A DNA stretch of 64,000 nt from an uncultured bacterium (GTDB lineage Bacteria; Bacteroidota; Bacteroidia; Bacteroidales; Bacteroidaceae). The notes beneath the pieces were generated by a model that did not search any database, had not been told where the DNA came from, and was given only the letters and a program-made list of their open reading frames with translations. Location: contig CAJMNM010000011.1 of the NCBI GenBank assembly GCA_905214795.1, forward strand, positions 16,270 through 80,269, written 5' to 3'. Position numbers and translations under genes: made by a program. This document shows positions 53,323-62,326 of the stretch, one piece after another (the stretch's first letter is position 1; each line of letters begins with the position of its first letter).

Positions 53323-54144
53323 ATGAAACATTACATTATAAAAAACCTTGCAGGACTTTTCACCGTCTGTGCCATTCTGAGCGCATGCGACGAAAAGACT
53401 CCGGAGACTTATCATGCTCCCGACGGAATATACTTCAACAACCTTTCGTCAAGCCAGGTCCTGACAGATACAACAACCGTCTCATTCGTCTATCAGCCGG
53501 ACGGGACAGAATATCTTGACATCCCGGTCAAAATACAGACCATAGGGTTCCAGTCTGACGGCGACCGCCCCATCAACATTAAAGCCACCTCAGACAATGC
53601 GGTTGAAGGTGTTGACTATTCACTGATTACGCCGGCCATCATTCCGGCAAACACATCTTCCATAGATTATACCGTACGGCTTATAAAAACAGATGCCTTG
53701 CTCACCGAAATCAAATCAGTAACGCTTGAGTTAGGAAGCAACGATTATTTCAGCACATTTCTGCCCGACGTGTCCACCGGTGACAACAATCACCCCATTG
53801 CAAGCCGGTTCACATACCGCATAGACTTCTCCAATTTCTATTCCACACCACCGGCCGGATGGCTGGAAGAATACGTTGGTGTCTTTTCCGAACGTAAGCT
53901 GCGACTTATATGGAAGCTTTTCGACAGCATCATCCCCCGCGAAAAATTCAACGAAAAAGGCGCCATACCTTTCAATCAGTGGGTCTACATGAGAAACGAG
54001 CTGGACACTTACATGACAGAACAACTCTACATTATGTTAGGGCTTATTTCGGGAGAAGTCGACCCTGATGCCTTGGTTGATCCTGATGCACAAGGCGACG
54101 ACAGAGAATTACTTGATTTTACTCCTATAACATCAGAATATTAA
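53323..54144 (+). CDS. DUF4843-family lipoprotein
   Basis: 273 residues; lipobox at ILSACDEK (Cys about 22). The mature part opens YHAPDGIYFNN and contains an immunoglobulin-like repeat with PDGTEYLDIPVKIQT and TVRLIK. DUF4843 proteins occur as the third gene after susCD in Bacteroidota and are thought to sit on the cell surface as auxiliary ligand-binding proteins. 5 nt after susD and 12 bp before the next gene. Confidence 0.82.
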   Translation: MKHYIIKNLAGLFTVCAILSACDEKTPETYHAPDGIYFNNLSSSQVLTDTTTVSFVYQPDGTEYLDIPVKIQTIGFQSDGDRPINIKATSDNAVEGVDYSLITPAIIPANTSSIDYTVRLIKTDALLTEIKSVTLELGSNDYFSTFLPDVSTGDNNHPIASRFTYRIDFSNFYSTPPAGWLEEYVGVFSERKLRLIWKLFDSIIPREKFNEKGAIPFNQWVYMRNELDTYMTEQLYIMLGLISGEVDPDALVDPDAQGDDRELLDFTPITSEY

Positions 54145-54156
54145 CAAAGAATTTAT

Positions 54157-55731
54157 ATGAAAAAATTCTGTTTACAATTGACACTGGCTGTCATCACATG
54201 TCTATGCCTCTCAGCCTGCGCCGAAGACAAAGGTAATTACGACTACAGAGACCTGAACGATCTCACCATAGATTTTGACGATTCCTATTCTGTCATCGCA
54301 CGAGAAAATTTCACCATAGAACCTAAAGTGACGGCCAAAGCCGGATTCAATCCGGATTTATACACCTATGAATGGAAGGTATACGATATAAACGGAACAC
54401 AGGAGCCCGCCACTCTCGGTTCCGAGCTTAATCTTTCCGGTGAACTTTTGCTGACTCAGGGTGACTACAAGCTTGTTCTGAACATCACTGAAAAATCTAC
54501 CGGCATCTATTATCAGAAAACTGCCAGCCTGCATGTTGACACGCCGCTGTCATCCGGATGGCTTCTCCTGTGTAACGACAACGGCAGGGCGCGCCTTGAT
54601 ATGGTATCACATATTAAAACAACAGACAACATCTACCACGATTTGCTGAAGAACACCGACCTGGAAGACTGGCAGGAACCACGCCAACTGCTCTGCGACC
54701 CGAAAATGGCCGAACCCTTCTATCTCGTAACCGGAAGCGGAACAACACGACTGAGCAACAGCGATTTTACATGGAATCCCTCATATATGATAGCCAATGA
54801 ATTTGGTAGCGGTACTTTCACAGGCAGCGTAGGCCGCATGGCCACCCAGTTTCCGGGTAAAATACTGATTGATGCCAATGGCAGAGTTTACTATTGCAAT
54901 ACGCTTACCGGCGACGGTTTGTTCAATACCGTACGTTCAAACAAATTTTATGTATCACAAGCCATCGGCTACAACGCCCTTGCCAACCAATTCGTTCCGT
55001 TTTTCCTTATGTGGGACAAAAACAACAAGCGCTTTGTCGTCTGTGCACAGGAGTTTACAAGTATAGGGTTGGACAACCTGAGCGACGTGGCTGTAAGTGA
55101 TTTGGCCGAAAGTGGATTTCCCACTGTCAATGAAGACTTATTCAAGTGGCCCGGCAAATCTGACAACATGGATCTGATACATCTGGAAAATACCAAATAT
55201 GATAAGAACATGAGCGGAAACGGCGTAACCTATGCCGTTCTTTCACAAGGCAACAAACGTTATCTTTACGGCATTATCCTAGGAGATATGTATACCTTTA
55301 TCGACACAAAATATGGCAATACTTACGAAAAAGCCTATAATGTCGACATATCCGACTGTACCGGTATCACCTCTGCCACCCATTTTGCTTTCAGCTCATT
55401 AAAATCATTCATGTACTACTCTGTGGACAACAAAGTCTATCGGGTAAACTTTGCCAATGCAACTCCATCAGCCGAACTTCAATTCGAACTTCCGCAAGGC
55501 GAAGAAATCACATGTCTGAAATTCTATCTATGGACACAAGACGATAAAGATAACCGAACTTATGATTTAATCGTAGGAAGCAAAGATGCTGAAAATGTAA
55601 GTCATCTGCGTATTTATGAAGGATTCAGCTCCGAAGGAAACTTCAAAGATGCCCAACCCGAAGAAGCATACAGCGGATTTGCGGATATCGTCGATGTCAT
55701 CTACCGCGAGAGTATAATTTATCAACAATAA
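54157..55731 (+). CDS. PKD-like surface lipoprotein of the SusCD locus
   Basis: 524 residues; lipobox at CLSACAED. The N-terminal half carries one or two PKD/Ig-like folds (YTYEWKVYDINGT, GDYKLVLNITEKSTGIYYQK), and the C-terminal half is a beta-propeller-like region (SGWLLLCNDNGRARLDMVS). This matches the PKD-like family of lipoproteins that travel with SusC, SusD and DUF4843. It probably binds the imported ligand at the surface. Confidence 0.8.
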   Translation: MKKFCLQLTLAVITCLCLSACAEDKGNYDYRDLNDLTIDFDDSYSVIARENFTIEPKVTAKAGFNPDLYTYEWKVYDINGTQEPATLGSELNLSGELLLTQGDYKLVLNITEKSTGIYYQKTASLHVDTPLSSGWLLLCNDNGRARLDMVSHIKTTDNIYHDLLKNTDLEDWQEPRQLLCDPKMAEPFYLVTGSGTTRLSNSDFTWNPSYMIANEFGSGTFTGSVGRMATQFPGKILIDANGRVYYCNTLTGDGLFNTVRSNKFYVSQAIGYNALANQFVPFFLMWDKNNKRFVVCAQEFTSIGLDNLSDVAVSDLAESGFPTVNEDLFKWPGKSDNMDLIHLENTKYDKNMSGNGVTYAVLSQGNKRYLYGIILGDMYTFIDTKYGNTYEKAYNVDISDCTGITSATHFAFSSLKSFMYYSVDNKVYRVNFANATPSAELQFELPQGEEITCLKFYLWTQDDKDNRTYDLIVGSKDAENVSHLRIYEGFSSEGNFKDAQPEEAYSGFADIVDVIYRESIIYQQ

Positions 55732-55752
55732 ACAACAAAAACCATTATACAC

Positions 55753-57123
55753 ATGAAAACTATTTTAAATACCGTCTTCAGCCTGAGTTTACTTCTGTTT
55801 GGTCTTCCAACAGAAATGAAGGCAGACATCGTTGTCAACATTAAGACAACCGATCCCACCCAGTCAAAGGCTGTCATTGTTTACCAAACCACCATTGATG
55901 AAATACCGCTCGACGAAAATGGATGCGGAAGCAAGACATACACCAATATGAAAGCCATGTATGCCAGATTTTTCTATGGTATGGAATCCAAAAACATATT
56001 CCTTGAGGATGGCGACCGCATCAATATTACTTTCAACGGCAAAGACTTTCTTAATACAATGAAGTTTGAGGTTCAGGACGGAAAGGAAAAAATATTCGAC
56101 TACCTGAATCAGGTTAAACTTCCCAATGTAACCGACGACAAATATGCCCTACCCTTTGACCAATACCTCAAGCTGTTGGCCGACAAAGAGAATCTGGCTC
56201 TTAAGTTACTCAAAGCATGGAAGCTTGACAAACTGAAATCTTGTTTCACAACAATGGAAAAAGGACGGATAAAATACACCTATGCGGCAGGAAGCATGAT
56301 GTATGCGGCAGGACATCCGCTGATGTCAAAAGACACCACCTACCGTCCTGATGAAGCATATTATAACACCATAAGACAGAACTTCACAGAAAATGAAAAC
56401 TGGCTGGACATTAAAGAATACCGCGAATACATGAAAGAAGCAGCCTATATCTTGGGATGCGGAAACGAAGACATCAAGTCCATTTATGAGAAAACACTTT
56501 GCCAGATGAACTATCTGGCAGACAATCTGCAAAACGAGAAAGTACGCCAGACCCTGCTTAACGTCCTGGCCATTGAACAAGTGGAACAATACGGCACCAA
56601 AGATATCGACGACCTTCTGAGTATTTACAACACTTATGTCAACGACCCGATACTTCGCGCCATGTTCCAGGAAAAATGTGACCTTTGGGATCTGACACGT
56701 CCGGGAAAGCCATCACCCGATTTCAAGGCCTGCGACCTCAACGGAAAGCTCTATACATTAGCTGATTTTAAAGGCAAATATGTCTACATTGACCTGTGGG
56801 CAACATGGTGCGGGCCTTGCCGTCGGGAAATACCCCATTTACAGAAACTGATAAAAGAATATGAAAATAAAAACATCACTTTTGTCAGCCTGTCTACCGA
56901 TTCCAGAAAATCAGACTGGACCGACATGATGAGCAAACAGCAAACAAGTGGTGTCCAACTTTACCTCGGTTCCGGCAGTGATTTCCAAAAGGCTTATAAG
57001 GCAGACGGTATTCCTCATTTCATATTGCTCAACCCCGAAGGCATTATCATTAACAACAACATGCTCAGACCATCCTCTGAAGACATAAGAAATTATCTTA
57101 ACGTTCTTCCGGATTTAAAATAA
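55753..57123 (+). CDS. TlpA-like thiol-disulfide oxidoreductase
   Basis: 456 residues with signal peptide (FSLSLLLFGLPTEMKA). The N-terminal DUF4369-like beta region (about 25-120) and a helical middle precede a thioredoxin domain with the active site WATWCGPCRREIPHL (about residue 353). It acts in the periplasm, reducing disulfides. Being fifth and last in a susCD operon, it suggests the cargo, or a cargo-bound cofactor, carries thiols or disulfides, for example a peptide or metal chelate; that is inference. Terminator 57134-57173. Confidence 0.92.
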   Translation: MKTILNTVFSLSLLLFGLPTEMKADIVVNIKTTDPTQSKAVIVYQTTIDEIPLDENGCGSKTYTNMKAMYARFFYGMESKNIFLEDGDRINITFNGKDFLNTMKFEVQDGKEKIFDYLNQVKLPNVTDDKYALPFDQYLKLLADKENLALKLLKAWKLDKLKSCFTTMEKGRIKYTYAAGSMMYAAGHPLMSKDTTYRPDEAYYNTIRQNFTENENWLDIKEYREYMKEAAYILGCGNEDIKSIYEKTLCQMNYLADNLQNEKVRQTLLNVLAIEQVEQYGTKDIDDLLSIYNTYVNDPILRAMFQEKCDLWDLTRPGKPSPDFKACDLNGKLYTLADFKGKYVYIDLWATWCGPCRREIPHLQKLIKEYENKNITFVSLSTDSRKSDWTDMMSKQQTSGVQLYLGSGSDFQKAYKADGIPHFILLNPEGIIINNNMLRPSSEDIRNYLNVLPDLK

Positions 57124-57133
57124 ATCTCATCAT

Positions 57134-57174
57134 AACGGAACCATATCACCCATACGATATGGTTCCGTTTTTTT
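57134..57174 (+). terminator. Terminator of the susCD-tlpA operon
   Basis: AACGGAACCATATC (57134-57147) pairs with GATATGGTTCCGTT (57156-57169), followed by a run of T. Between here and 57340 nothing gene-like is seen. Confidence 0.9.
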
Positions 57175-57340
57175 ACTGTTTCATCCGTTATCCCATAATA
57201 CTTTACTTTGAATATCCGATTGTGGCATTGAAGAATCCGGCGGTCATGTCGGTCAGGCTTCCGCTACATACCAAGTTGTGTAAAACAAGCCATGGCATCC
57301 ATCATCTTACGCTTCAGAAAATAAGCCATACACTACAATT

Positions 57341-57840
57341 ATTATTTTCCCGAAAAACTCCTTCACCCCTTCACAACACGCCTTAACTCTCTTATTATCT
57401 GCCACATAAGTGTGAAGGGGTATCCTTCACATTCCGGTTAGAATCCGTTTTTTATCCATCACAGAATTCTAACCGGTCGGATGCCCCCGAAAACACACCG
57501 TTTATTTTTTTATTATTAAAAAATTCATACAAAAAACCTGTGGCCGACACCGTAACCGTGCAGAAAAATATTCCGGTACGGTAACGGGCATCACCGTAAC
57601 CGTGCGGAAAAAGATTCACAAAGTGCAGGATTGAATCCGTAACCGTACGGAAAAAAACTCGTAACCGTATGCGTTTCGGATAATTTCGTCCGATGTGAAG
57701 GACCGGTGAAGGAGATGTGAAGGATAGTCCTTCACACTTAACCCGTTGTCTGTCTGCTGTTTGAATGGCATTGTGAAGGAGTAAGGCCAAAAAGCGGAAA
57801 AAAACCTTATAAGGGAAAACGCGTGGGCGCGCGTGCGCGT
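57341..57840 (+). repeat. Intergenic repeat element, copy E3 (best-preserved array)
   Basis: About 500 bp with the same order of parts as E1: ATTATTTTCCCGAAAAACT, CCTTCACCCCTTCACA (57360-57375); dyad TGTGAAGG/CCTTCACA at 57411-57431; an array of CCGTAACCGTGCGGAAA-like units between 57549 and 57675, ending CCGTATGCGTTTC; GTGAAGGAGATGTGAAGG with dyad TGTGAAGGA/TCCTTCACA around a TAG loop (57716-57736); and the end block from GTGAAGGAGTAAGG (57773) through CTTATAAGGGAAAACGCG to GTGGGCGCGCGTGCGCG. Short frames within are not conserved in the other copies. Confidence 0.8.
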
Positions 57841-58196
57841 ATGCATAAAGTCCTGAACCCTAATCGCGTTTTTGCAGACAGAGCGCGGAGCATCTGGAAC
57901 AAAAACAGAATTACCCGAACCATACCGTCGCAACTGTAGAATATCAGATTATACCACATAAAGCATGTAAACACTGTCATCATTTTAAGAAACATTCATA
58001 CTCTCAACTGACAAAAATTCATATTTCAAGACATTTTGACATTTTTACGACTCTGGCAAGTTTTTTGGAGTTATTGAGATGTACGCCGGTGACGACACTG
58101 CTAAAGCGCCTCAGCGACGGACCTCCGCCAAAGCGGAGCACGAATCAACAACTATGACAAAATCAATAATACAAACAACAAGAAAGGAGAATTGCC
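57841..58196. other. clpB upstream region
   Basis: About 350 bp without a credible gene. It holds TTGACA (58038-58043), a small CTCCGC/GCGGAG hairpin (58123-58138), and just before clpB an AGAAAGGAG sequence, a stronger Shine-Dalgarno match than most genes here show. A stress-type promoter is likely but cannot be placed by eye. Confidence 0.45.
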
Positions 58197-60797
58197 ATGA
58201 ACTTTAACAAATTTACAATCAAGGCCCAGGAGGCCATTCAGGAGGCTATCAATCTGGTACAGTCACGTGGCCAGCAAGCCATCGAACCTGAGCACTTGTT
58301 GGCAGGAATCCTAAAAGTGGGCGAGAATGTGACCAACTTCCTGTTTCAGAAACTGGGCGTCAACGGACGACTGATTGAACAGGCATTGGACAGCCAGATC
58401 GCATCTCTCCCCCGCGTCCAAGGAGGTGAACCTTACTTGAGCCGCGCGAGCAACGAGGTACTGACCCAGGCGCAGGATTATGCCACCAAGAGTGGTGACG
58501 AGTTTGTCTCGCTCGAACCAATCATATTAGCCTTGCTGAAAGTAAACAGCACTGTAAGCAAGATTCTTAAAGACGCGGGAATGACCGAAAAGGAACTGAC
58601 CGCGGCCATTCAAGAATTACGTAAAGGCGAAAAGGTAACTTCACAAACCAGCGAAGACACTTATCAGGCTTTAAGCAAATACGCCAAGAATCTTATTGAG
58701 GAAGCGCGTAGCGGTAAGCTCGACCCTGTTATCGGGCGTGACGAGGAAATCCGTCGGGTACTTCAGATTCTGAGCAGACGTACCAAAAACAACCCTATCC
58801 TGATAGGTGAACCGGGTACCGGTAAGACAGCCATTGTCGAAGGACTGGCCCATCGTATTCTGCGAGGTGATGTGCCGGAGAACCTGAAAGACAAACAACT
58901 TTATTCACTGGATATGGGAGCGCTGATTGCCGGCGCGAAATACAAAGGTGAATTTGAGGAACGTTTGAAATCCGTAATCAACGAGGTAACGAAAAGCAAC
59001 GGTCAGATTATCCTCTTCATCGATGAGATTCATACGTTGGTGGGAGCCGGAAAAGGTGAAGGCGCCATGGATGCCGCAAACATCTTGAAACCGGCATTGG
59101 CACGTGGCGAATTGAGAAGCATCGGTGCCACGACGCTTGACGAGTATCAGAAGTACTTCGAAAAAGACAAGGCTTTGGAACGCCGGTTCCAGACCGTCAT
59201 GGTAAACGAACCGGATACGTTGAGCAGCATCTCTATTCTGCGAGGATTGAAAGAACGTTATGAAAACCATCACAAGGTACGTATTCAGGACGATGCCATC
59301 ATTGCCGCCGTAGAACTGTCTAACCGATATATTACAGACCGTTTCCTGCCCGACAAAGCCATCGACCTGATGGATGAGGCTGCGGCCAAGCTACGTATGG
59401 AACGTGATTCCGTACCGGAAGAACTCGACGAAATAGAACGAAGACTGAAACAGCTCGAGATAGAGCGTGAAGCCATCAAACGCGAAAATGACCAACCCAA
59501 ACTGGAACAACTGAGCAAGGAAATCGCAGAGCTCAAGGAACAGGAAAGCAACTATAAAGCCAAATGGGAAGCCGAACGAGGCCTGGTCAACAAGATTCAG
59601 CAAAACAAACAACAAATGGAACAGCTGAAGTTTGAGGCCGAACGTGCCGAGCGTGAGGGCGACTATGGCAAGGTTGCCGAAATCCGTTACGGTAAGCTGA
59701 AAGCGCTTGAGGATGAAATCAAACACATACAAGAAGAATTGAAGAAGACTCAGGGCGGCGAAGCCATGATCAAGGAAGAAGTTACGTCTGAGGATATCGC
59801 TGACGTAGTAAGCCGCTGGACGGGCATACCTGTAAGTAAGATGCTTCAGAGCGAGCGCGAGAAACTGCTCCATCTTGAAGAGGAATTACATAAGCGTGTC
59901 ATCGGACAGGACGAGGCCATACAGGCCGTAAGTGATGCCGTACGTCGTAGCCGTGCCGGATTGCAGGATCCCAAACGTCCAATCGGTTCATTCATCTTCC
60001 TCGGTACTACGGGTGTAGGTAAAACCGAGCTTGCAAAGGCTTTGGCTGAATACCTGTTCGACGACGAGACCTTGATGACGCGTATTGACATGTCCGAATA
60101 TCAGGAAAAGTTCAGTGTGAGCCGGCTTATCGGAGCTCCTCCGGGCTACGTTGGGTATGATGAAGGCGGACAGCTTACCGAGGCAGTGCGTCGGAAACCC
60201 TATTCCGTTGTGCTCTTCGACGAAATAGAGAAAGCTCACCCCGATGTGTTCAACATCCTGTTGCAGGTTCTTGATGACGGACGTCTGACCGACAACAAAG
60301 GTCGTGTTGTAAACTTTAAGAATACGATTATCATCATGACCAGCAACTTAGGCAGCAGTTATATCCAAAGCCAGTTTGAAAAGCTGAATGACAATACCAC
60401 TGCCGGTGCGCGCGAGGCTTTGATTGAAGAGACGAAGAAAGAGGTCATGAACATGTTGAAGAAAACCATCCGGCCTGAGTTCCTTAACCGTATAGATGAA
60501 ACAATTATGTTCTTACCTTTAACTCACAATCAGATTCGTCAGGTTGTCAATTTACAGATTAATGGCATTACCAAGATGCTTGAAGGTAACGGAGTCACGT
60601 TAAAGCTCACTGATAAGGCCATCGATTATCTGGCCAACGCAGGATACGATCCCGAATTCGGCGCACGTCCGGTTAAACGTGTTATCCAGCGTTACTTGCT
60701 TAATGATTTGTCAAAGACCATGCTTGCACAAAATATCGATAAAACCAAACCGATTATTGTCGATGCAGGAAATGAAGGTTTGACTTTCAGTAATTAA
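58197..60797 (+). CDS. clpB: ATP-dependent disaggregase ClpB
   Basis: An 866-residue Hsp100 hexameric ATPase that pulls proteins out of aggregates with DnaK. N domain (about 1-145), first AAA+ with GEPGTGKTA (about residue 204) and IDEIHTLVGAG, the ClpB-specific middle coiled coil (about 400-540, rich in Glu/Lys/Gln), second AAA+ with GTTGVGKTE (about 602) and FDEIEKAHPDV, then the sensor-2 domain GARPVKRVIQRY. The long coil separates it from ClpA and ClpC. AGGAG lies 8 nt before the ATG. Confidence 0.97.
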   Translation: MNFNKFTIKAQEAIQEAINLVQSRGQQAIEPEHLLAGILKVGENVTNFLFQKLGVNGRLIEQALDSQIASLPRVQGGEPYLSRASNEVLTQAQDYATKSGDEFVSLEPIILALLKVNSTVSKILKDAGMTEKELTAAIQELRKGEKVTSQTSEDTYQALSKYAKNLIEEARSGKLDPVIGRDEEIRRVLQILSRRTKNNPILIGEPGTGKTAIVEGLAHRILRGDVPENLKDKQLYSLDMGALIAGAKYKGEFEERLKSVINEVTKSNGQIILFIDEIHTLVGAGKGEGAMDAANILKPALARGELRSIGATTLDEYQKYFEKDKALERRFQTVMVNEPDTLSSISILRGLKERYENHHKVRIQDDAIIAAVELSNRYITDRFLPDKAIDLMDEAAAKLRMERDSVPEELDEIERRLKQLEIEREAIKRENDQPKLEQLSKEIAELKEQESNYKAKWEAERGLVNKIQQNKQQMEQLKFEAERAEREGDYGKVAEIRYGKLKALEDEIKHIQEELKKTQGGEAMIKEEVTSEDIADVVSRWTGIPVSKMLQSEREKLLHLEEELHKRVIGQDEAIQAVSDAVRRSRAGLQDPKRPIGSFIFLGTTGVGKTELAKALAEYLFDDETLMTRIDMSEYQEKFSVSRLIGAPPGYVGYDEGGQLTEAVRRKPYSVVLFDEIEKAHPDVFNILLQVLDDGRLTDNKGRVVNFKNTIIIMTSNLGSSYIQSQFEKLNDNTTAGAREALIEETKKEVMNMLKKTIRPEFLNRIDETIMFLPLTHNQIRQVVNLQINGITKMLEGNGVTLKLTDKAIDYLANAGYDPEFGARPVKRVIQRYLLNDLSKTMLAQNIDKTKPIIVDAGNEGLTFSN

Positions 60798-60850
60798 TAC
60801 CGGTTTCGGTATCTGTAATGATTCAATAATTCAGGTATCTTAATTCATAG

Positions 60851-60885
60851 GGGCTATGTCAAAACAGACATAGCCCCTTGTCTTT
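60851..60885 (+). terminator. clpB terminator
   Basis: GGGGCTATGTC (60851-60861) pairs with GACATAGCCCC (60868-60878) around a 6-nt loop; TTGTCTTTA follows. Confidence 0.82.
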
Positions 60886-60922
60886 ACGTCACGCCGTCAT
60901 CATCTGTCCGGACAAAAAGCAA

Positions 60923-60985
60923 GAAGCCCCCGGCACTGCCGAAGGCTTCTTTTTTATTCTTTTATCTCACTTTTCAATAACCGCA
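60923..60985 (+). repeat. Direct repeat, left copy (terminator-containing)
   Basis: 63 bp starting GAAGCCCCCGGCACTGCC and ending TTCAATAACCGCA. It differs from 62112-62175 by one substitution (T/C) and one extra T in the other copy. It contains the hairpin GAAGCC/GGCTTC with an inner GGC/GCC pairing, followed by TTTTTT. The two copies bracket the DUF3791-DUF3990 cassette. Confidence 0.92.
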
Positions 60986-61038
60986 GATACAATCTCTGTA
61001 ATGGAGAGACTGTCCGTGTGTTCCATCACGTTTCCCTT

Positions 61039-61290
61039 TCATACCAATACTTTGTTTTGGGGATTTTGCCCATTCCACTCCATCAGCAATTCATCGGCAA
61101 GATATTCATCGCTAAGGCAATGCATATCCCCCACTCCATTGCTGATAAGTTTATAAGTTTCAGAATCATAAAAGAAAGCAAGCGCATCTTCGTATTTAAT
61201 CTGTAACTTGTCAGCAAATAAGCGGACAATACGCGCATATTTCATCTGCAAGACTATTTTATCAGCCAACATGTTCACCTCCTTCTGCAT
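61039..61290 (-). CDS. DUF3791-like small protein (third gene of DUF3990 cassette)
   Basis: 83 residues (77 if the internal ATG at 61272 is used). KYARIVRLFADKLQIKYEDA and LAFFYDSETYKLI, then DMHCLSDEYLADEL, give a helical fold of the DUF3791 kind that accompanies DUF3990 genes. Its 5' end overlaps the DUF3990 gene by 29 or 11 bp, so they are cotranslated. Probably an accessory or immunity protein for the DUF3990 product. Confidence 0.7.
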   Translation of the reverse strand: MQKEVNMLADKIVLQMKYARIVRLFADKLQIKYEDALAFFYDSETYKLISNGVGDMHCLSDEYLADELLMEWNGQNPQNKVLV

Positions 61291-61759
61291 TTATTTCTTC
61301 TGCACCTACAAAATGCAAATGATGTAAAAGTACATCTTGATTTAATATACACAACTGATGATTGGGATGCTCATATGCCAATCTGCCAAGCGCATCCTCT
61401 TTACTCATAGCACCTGAAAAATACAAATCTATTGTATTAAATACTTTATCGTTGGCTATACCTCCTTCTACAATATCATACGTTATTTCATTAATTCCCT
61501 TACGGCATTTACCAACATAATCCAACCACTCCTCATCATAACTTTTAAATACTTTCACGACATAGCCGGACAAGTCCTCATCCAATAGATATTCATTAAC
61601 AAAAGCATGCTTGCCACGCAACAAAAAACGTTGCGCATACTTTTCTGCCTGCATGCGTATAGATGTCAAATAAAAACCTTTGCCAAAATCCAGATGTTCA
61701 CGTGAATGATATACATCAGGACTTTCTATCACTATATCCGAAGCATGATACAGTCTCAT
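61262..61759 (-). CDS. DUF3990 protein, putative ADP-ribosyltransferase-like toxin
   Basis: 165 residues. MRLYHASDIVIESPDVY, LDFGKGFYLTSIRMQAEKYA and DIVEGGIANDKVFNTIDLYF are the DUF3990 hallmarks. To my knowledge DUF3990 belongs to the ADP-ribosyltransferase superfold; the H of LYHAS and Y of GFYLT sit where such enzymes place NAD-binding residues, and the third acidic residue is not pinned down. Its ATG overlaps the stop of the upstream DUF3791 gene by 4 bp. Target unknown; a toxin role is inferred from gene size, coupling and bracketing repeats. Confidence 0.82.
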   Translation of the reverse strand: MRLYHASDIVIESPDVYHSREHLDFGKGFYLTSIRMQAEKYAQRFLLRGKHAFVNEYLLDEDLSGYVVKVFKSYDEEWLDYVGKCRKGINEITYDIVEGGIANDKVFNTIDLYFSGAMSKEDALGRLAYEHPNHQLCILNQDVLLHHLHFVGAEEINAEGGEHVG

Positions 61760-61971
61760 TCCAAAACTCCTTTCTCTTTCATATATGAAATCAGGTCGTC
61801 CACAATATATTCTTTACTGAATGTATGCAGCACCTCATATCCCGGCAACAGATATCCGGTAAGAATACCAGACGAGCGCAACATACCATACACTTTACCG
61901 GCACTCATTTTCAGAGCATCAGCCAGACTGCCGACACAAAATGTTGTAAAACACAGTTGTTCAAAATTCAT
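61756..61971 (-). CDS. DUF3791 small protein (first gene of DUF3990 cassette)
   Basis: 71 residues. FCVGSLADALKMSAGKVYGM, SGILTGYLLPGYEVLHTFSKEYIVDDL and a closing MKEKGV form the DUF3791 pattern. The start is MNFEQLCF (61971); the frame to 62040 would run through the -7 box at 62000-62007 and adds an unlikely leader. As first gene it may be the antitoxin or a substrate of the DUF3990 enzyme. Confidence 0.78.
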   Translation of the reverse strand: MNFEQLCFTTFCVGSLADALKMSAGKVYGMLRSSGILTGYLLPGYEVLHTFSKEYIVDDLISYMKEKGVLE

Positions 61972-61999
61972 AAAATTATAATTTGGAATGTGGTATATG

Positions 62000-62007
62000 C
62001 AAATATA
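62000..62007 (-). promoter_or_regulatory. Promoter -7 box of the DUF3990 cassette (TATATTTG)
   Basis: Perfect TAnnTTTG on the minus strand, 28 nt upstream of the DUF3791 ATG at 61971. Confidence 0.55.
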
Positions 62008-62111
62008 AAACTTATTAATCAGATATAACCTTGCCAGCACATATTTTTTCGTTTTCTTTGGTTTTTATGATATTTACTCTTTACCTTCTTTACATTATAT
62101 TCCAAATGCAC

Positions 62112-62175
62112 GAAGCCCCCGGCACTGCCGAAGGCTTCTTTTTTATTCTCTTATCTCACTTTTCAATAACCGCAA
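62112..62175 (+). repeat. Direct repeat, right copy
   Basis: 64 bp nearly identical to 60923-60985, including the GAAGCC/GGCTTC terminator hairpin and the unstructured TTATCTCAC to CCGCA tail. Similarity fades after CCGCA (ATACAA also shared). Confidence 0.92.
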
Positions 62176-62208
62176 TACAACTGTTATACTTCGGTTATCT
62201 TTCCGTTT

Positions 62209-62233
62209 CGGGCGGAACTTTTCCCGCCCGACG
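62209..62233. terminator. GC-rich hairpin downstream of the fimbrillin gene
   Basis: TCGGGCGG (62209-62216) pairs with CCGCCCGA (62226-62233). No T-run on the minus strand, so only a possible terminator. The rest of 62234-62326 shows nothing definite. Confidence 0.4.
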
Positions 62234-62326
62234 GTTTACTGTTTCTTTAATTTAGGCAAATTGTTGTCACCTGTGAGTTCGTAACACCTGTCTGAGCTTG
62301 AACTCTGCAAGGCGGTGTTCATCTGA

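Noticed and set aside
60923..62175. Insertion sequence or composite transposon around the DUF3990 cassette
   Set aside because: The flanks are direct repeats containing a terminator, with no transposase and no inverted termini.
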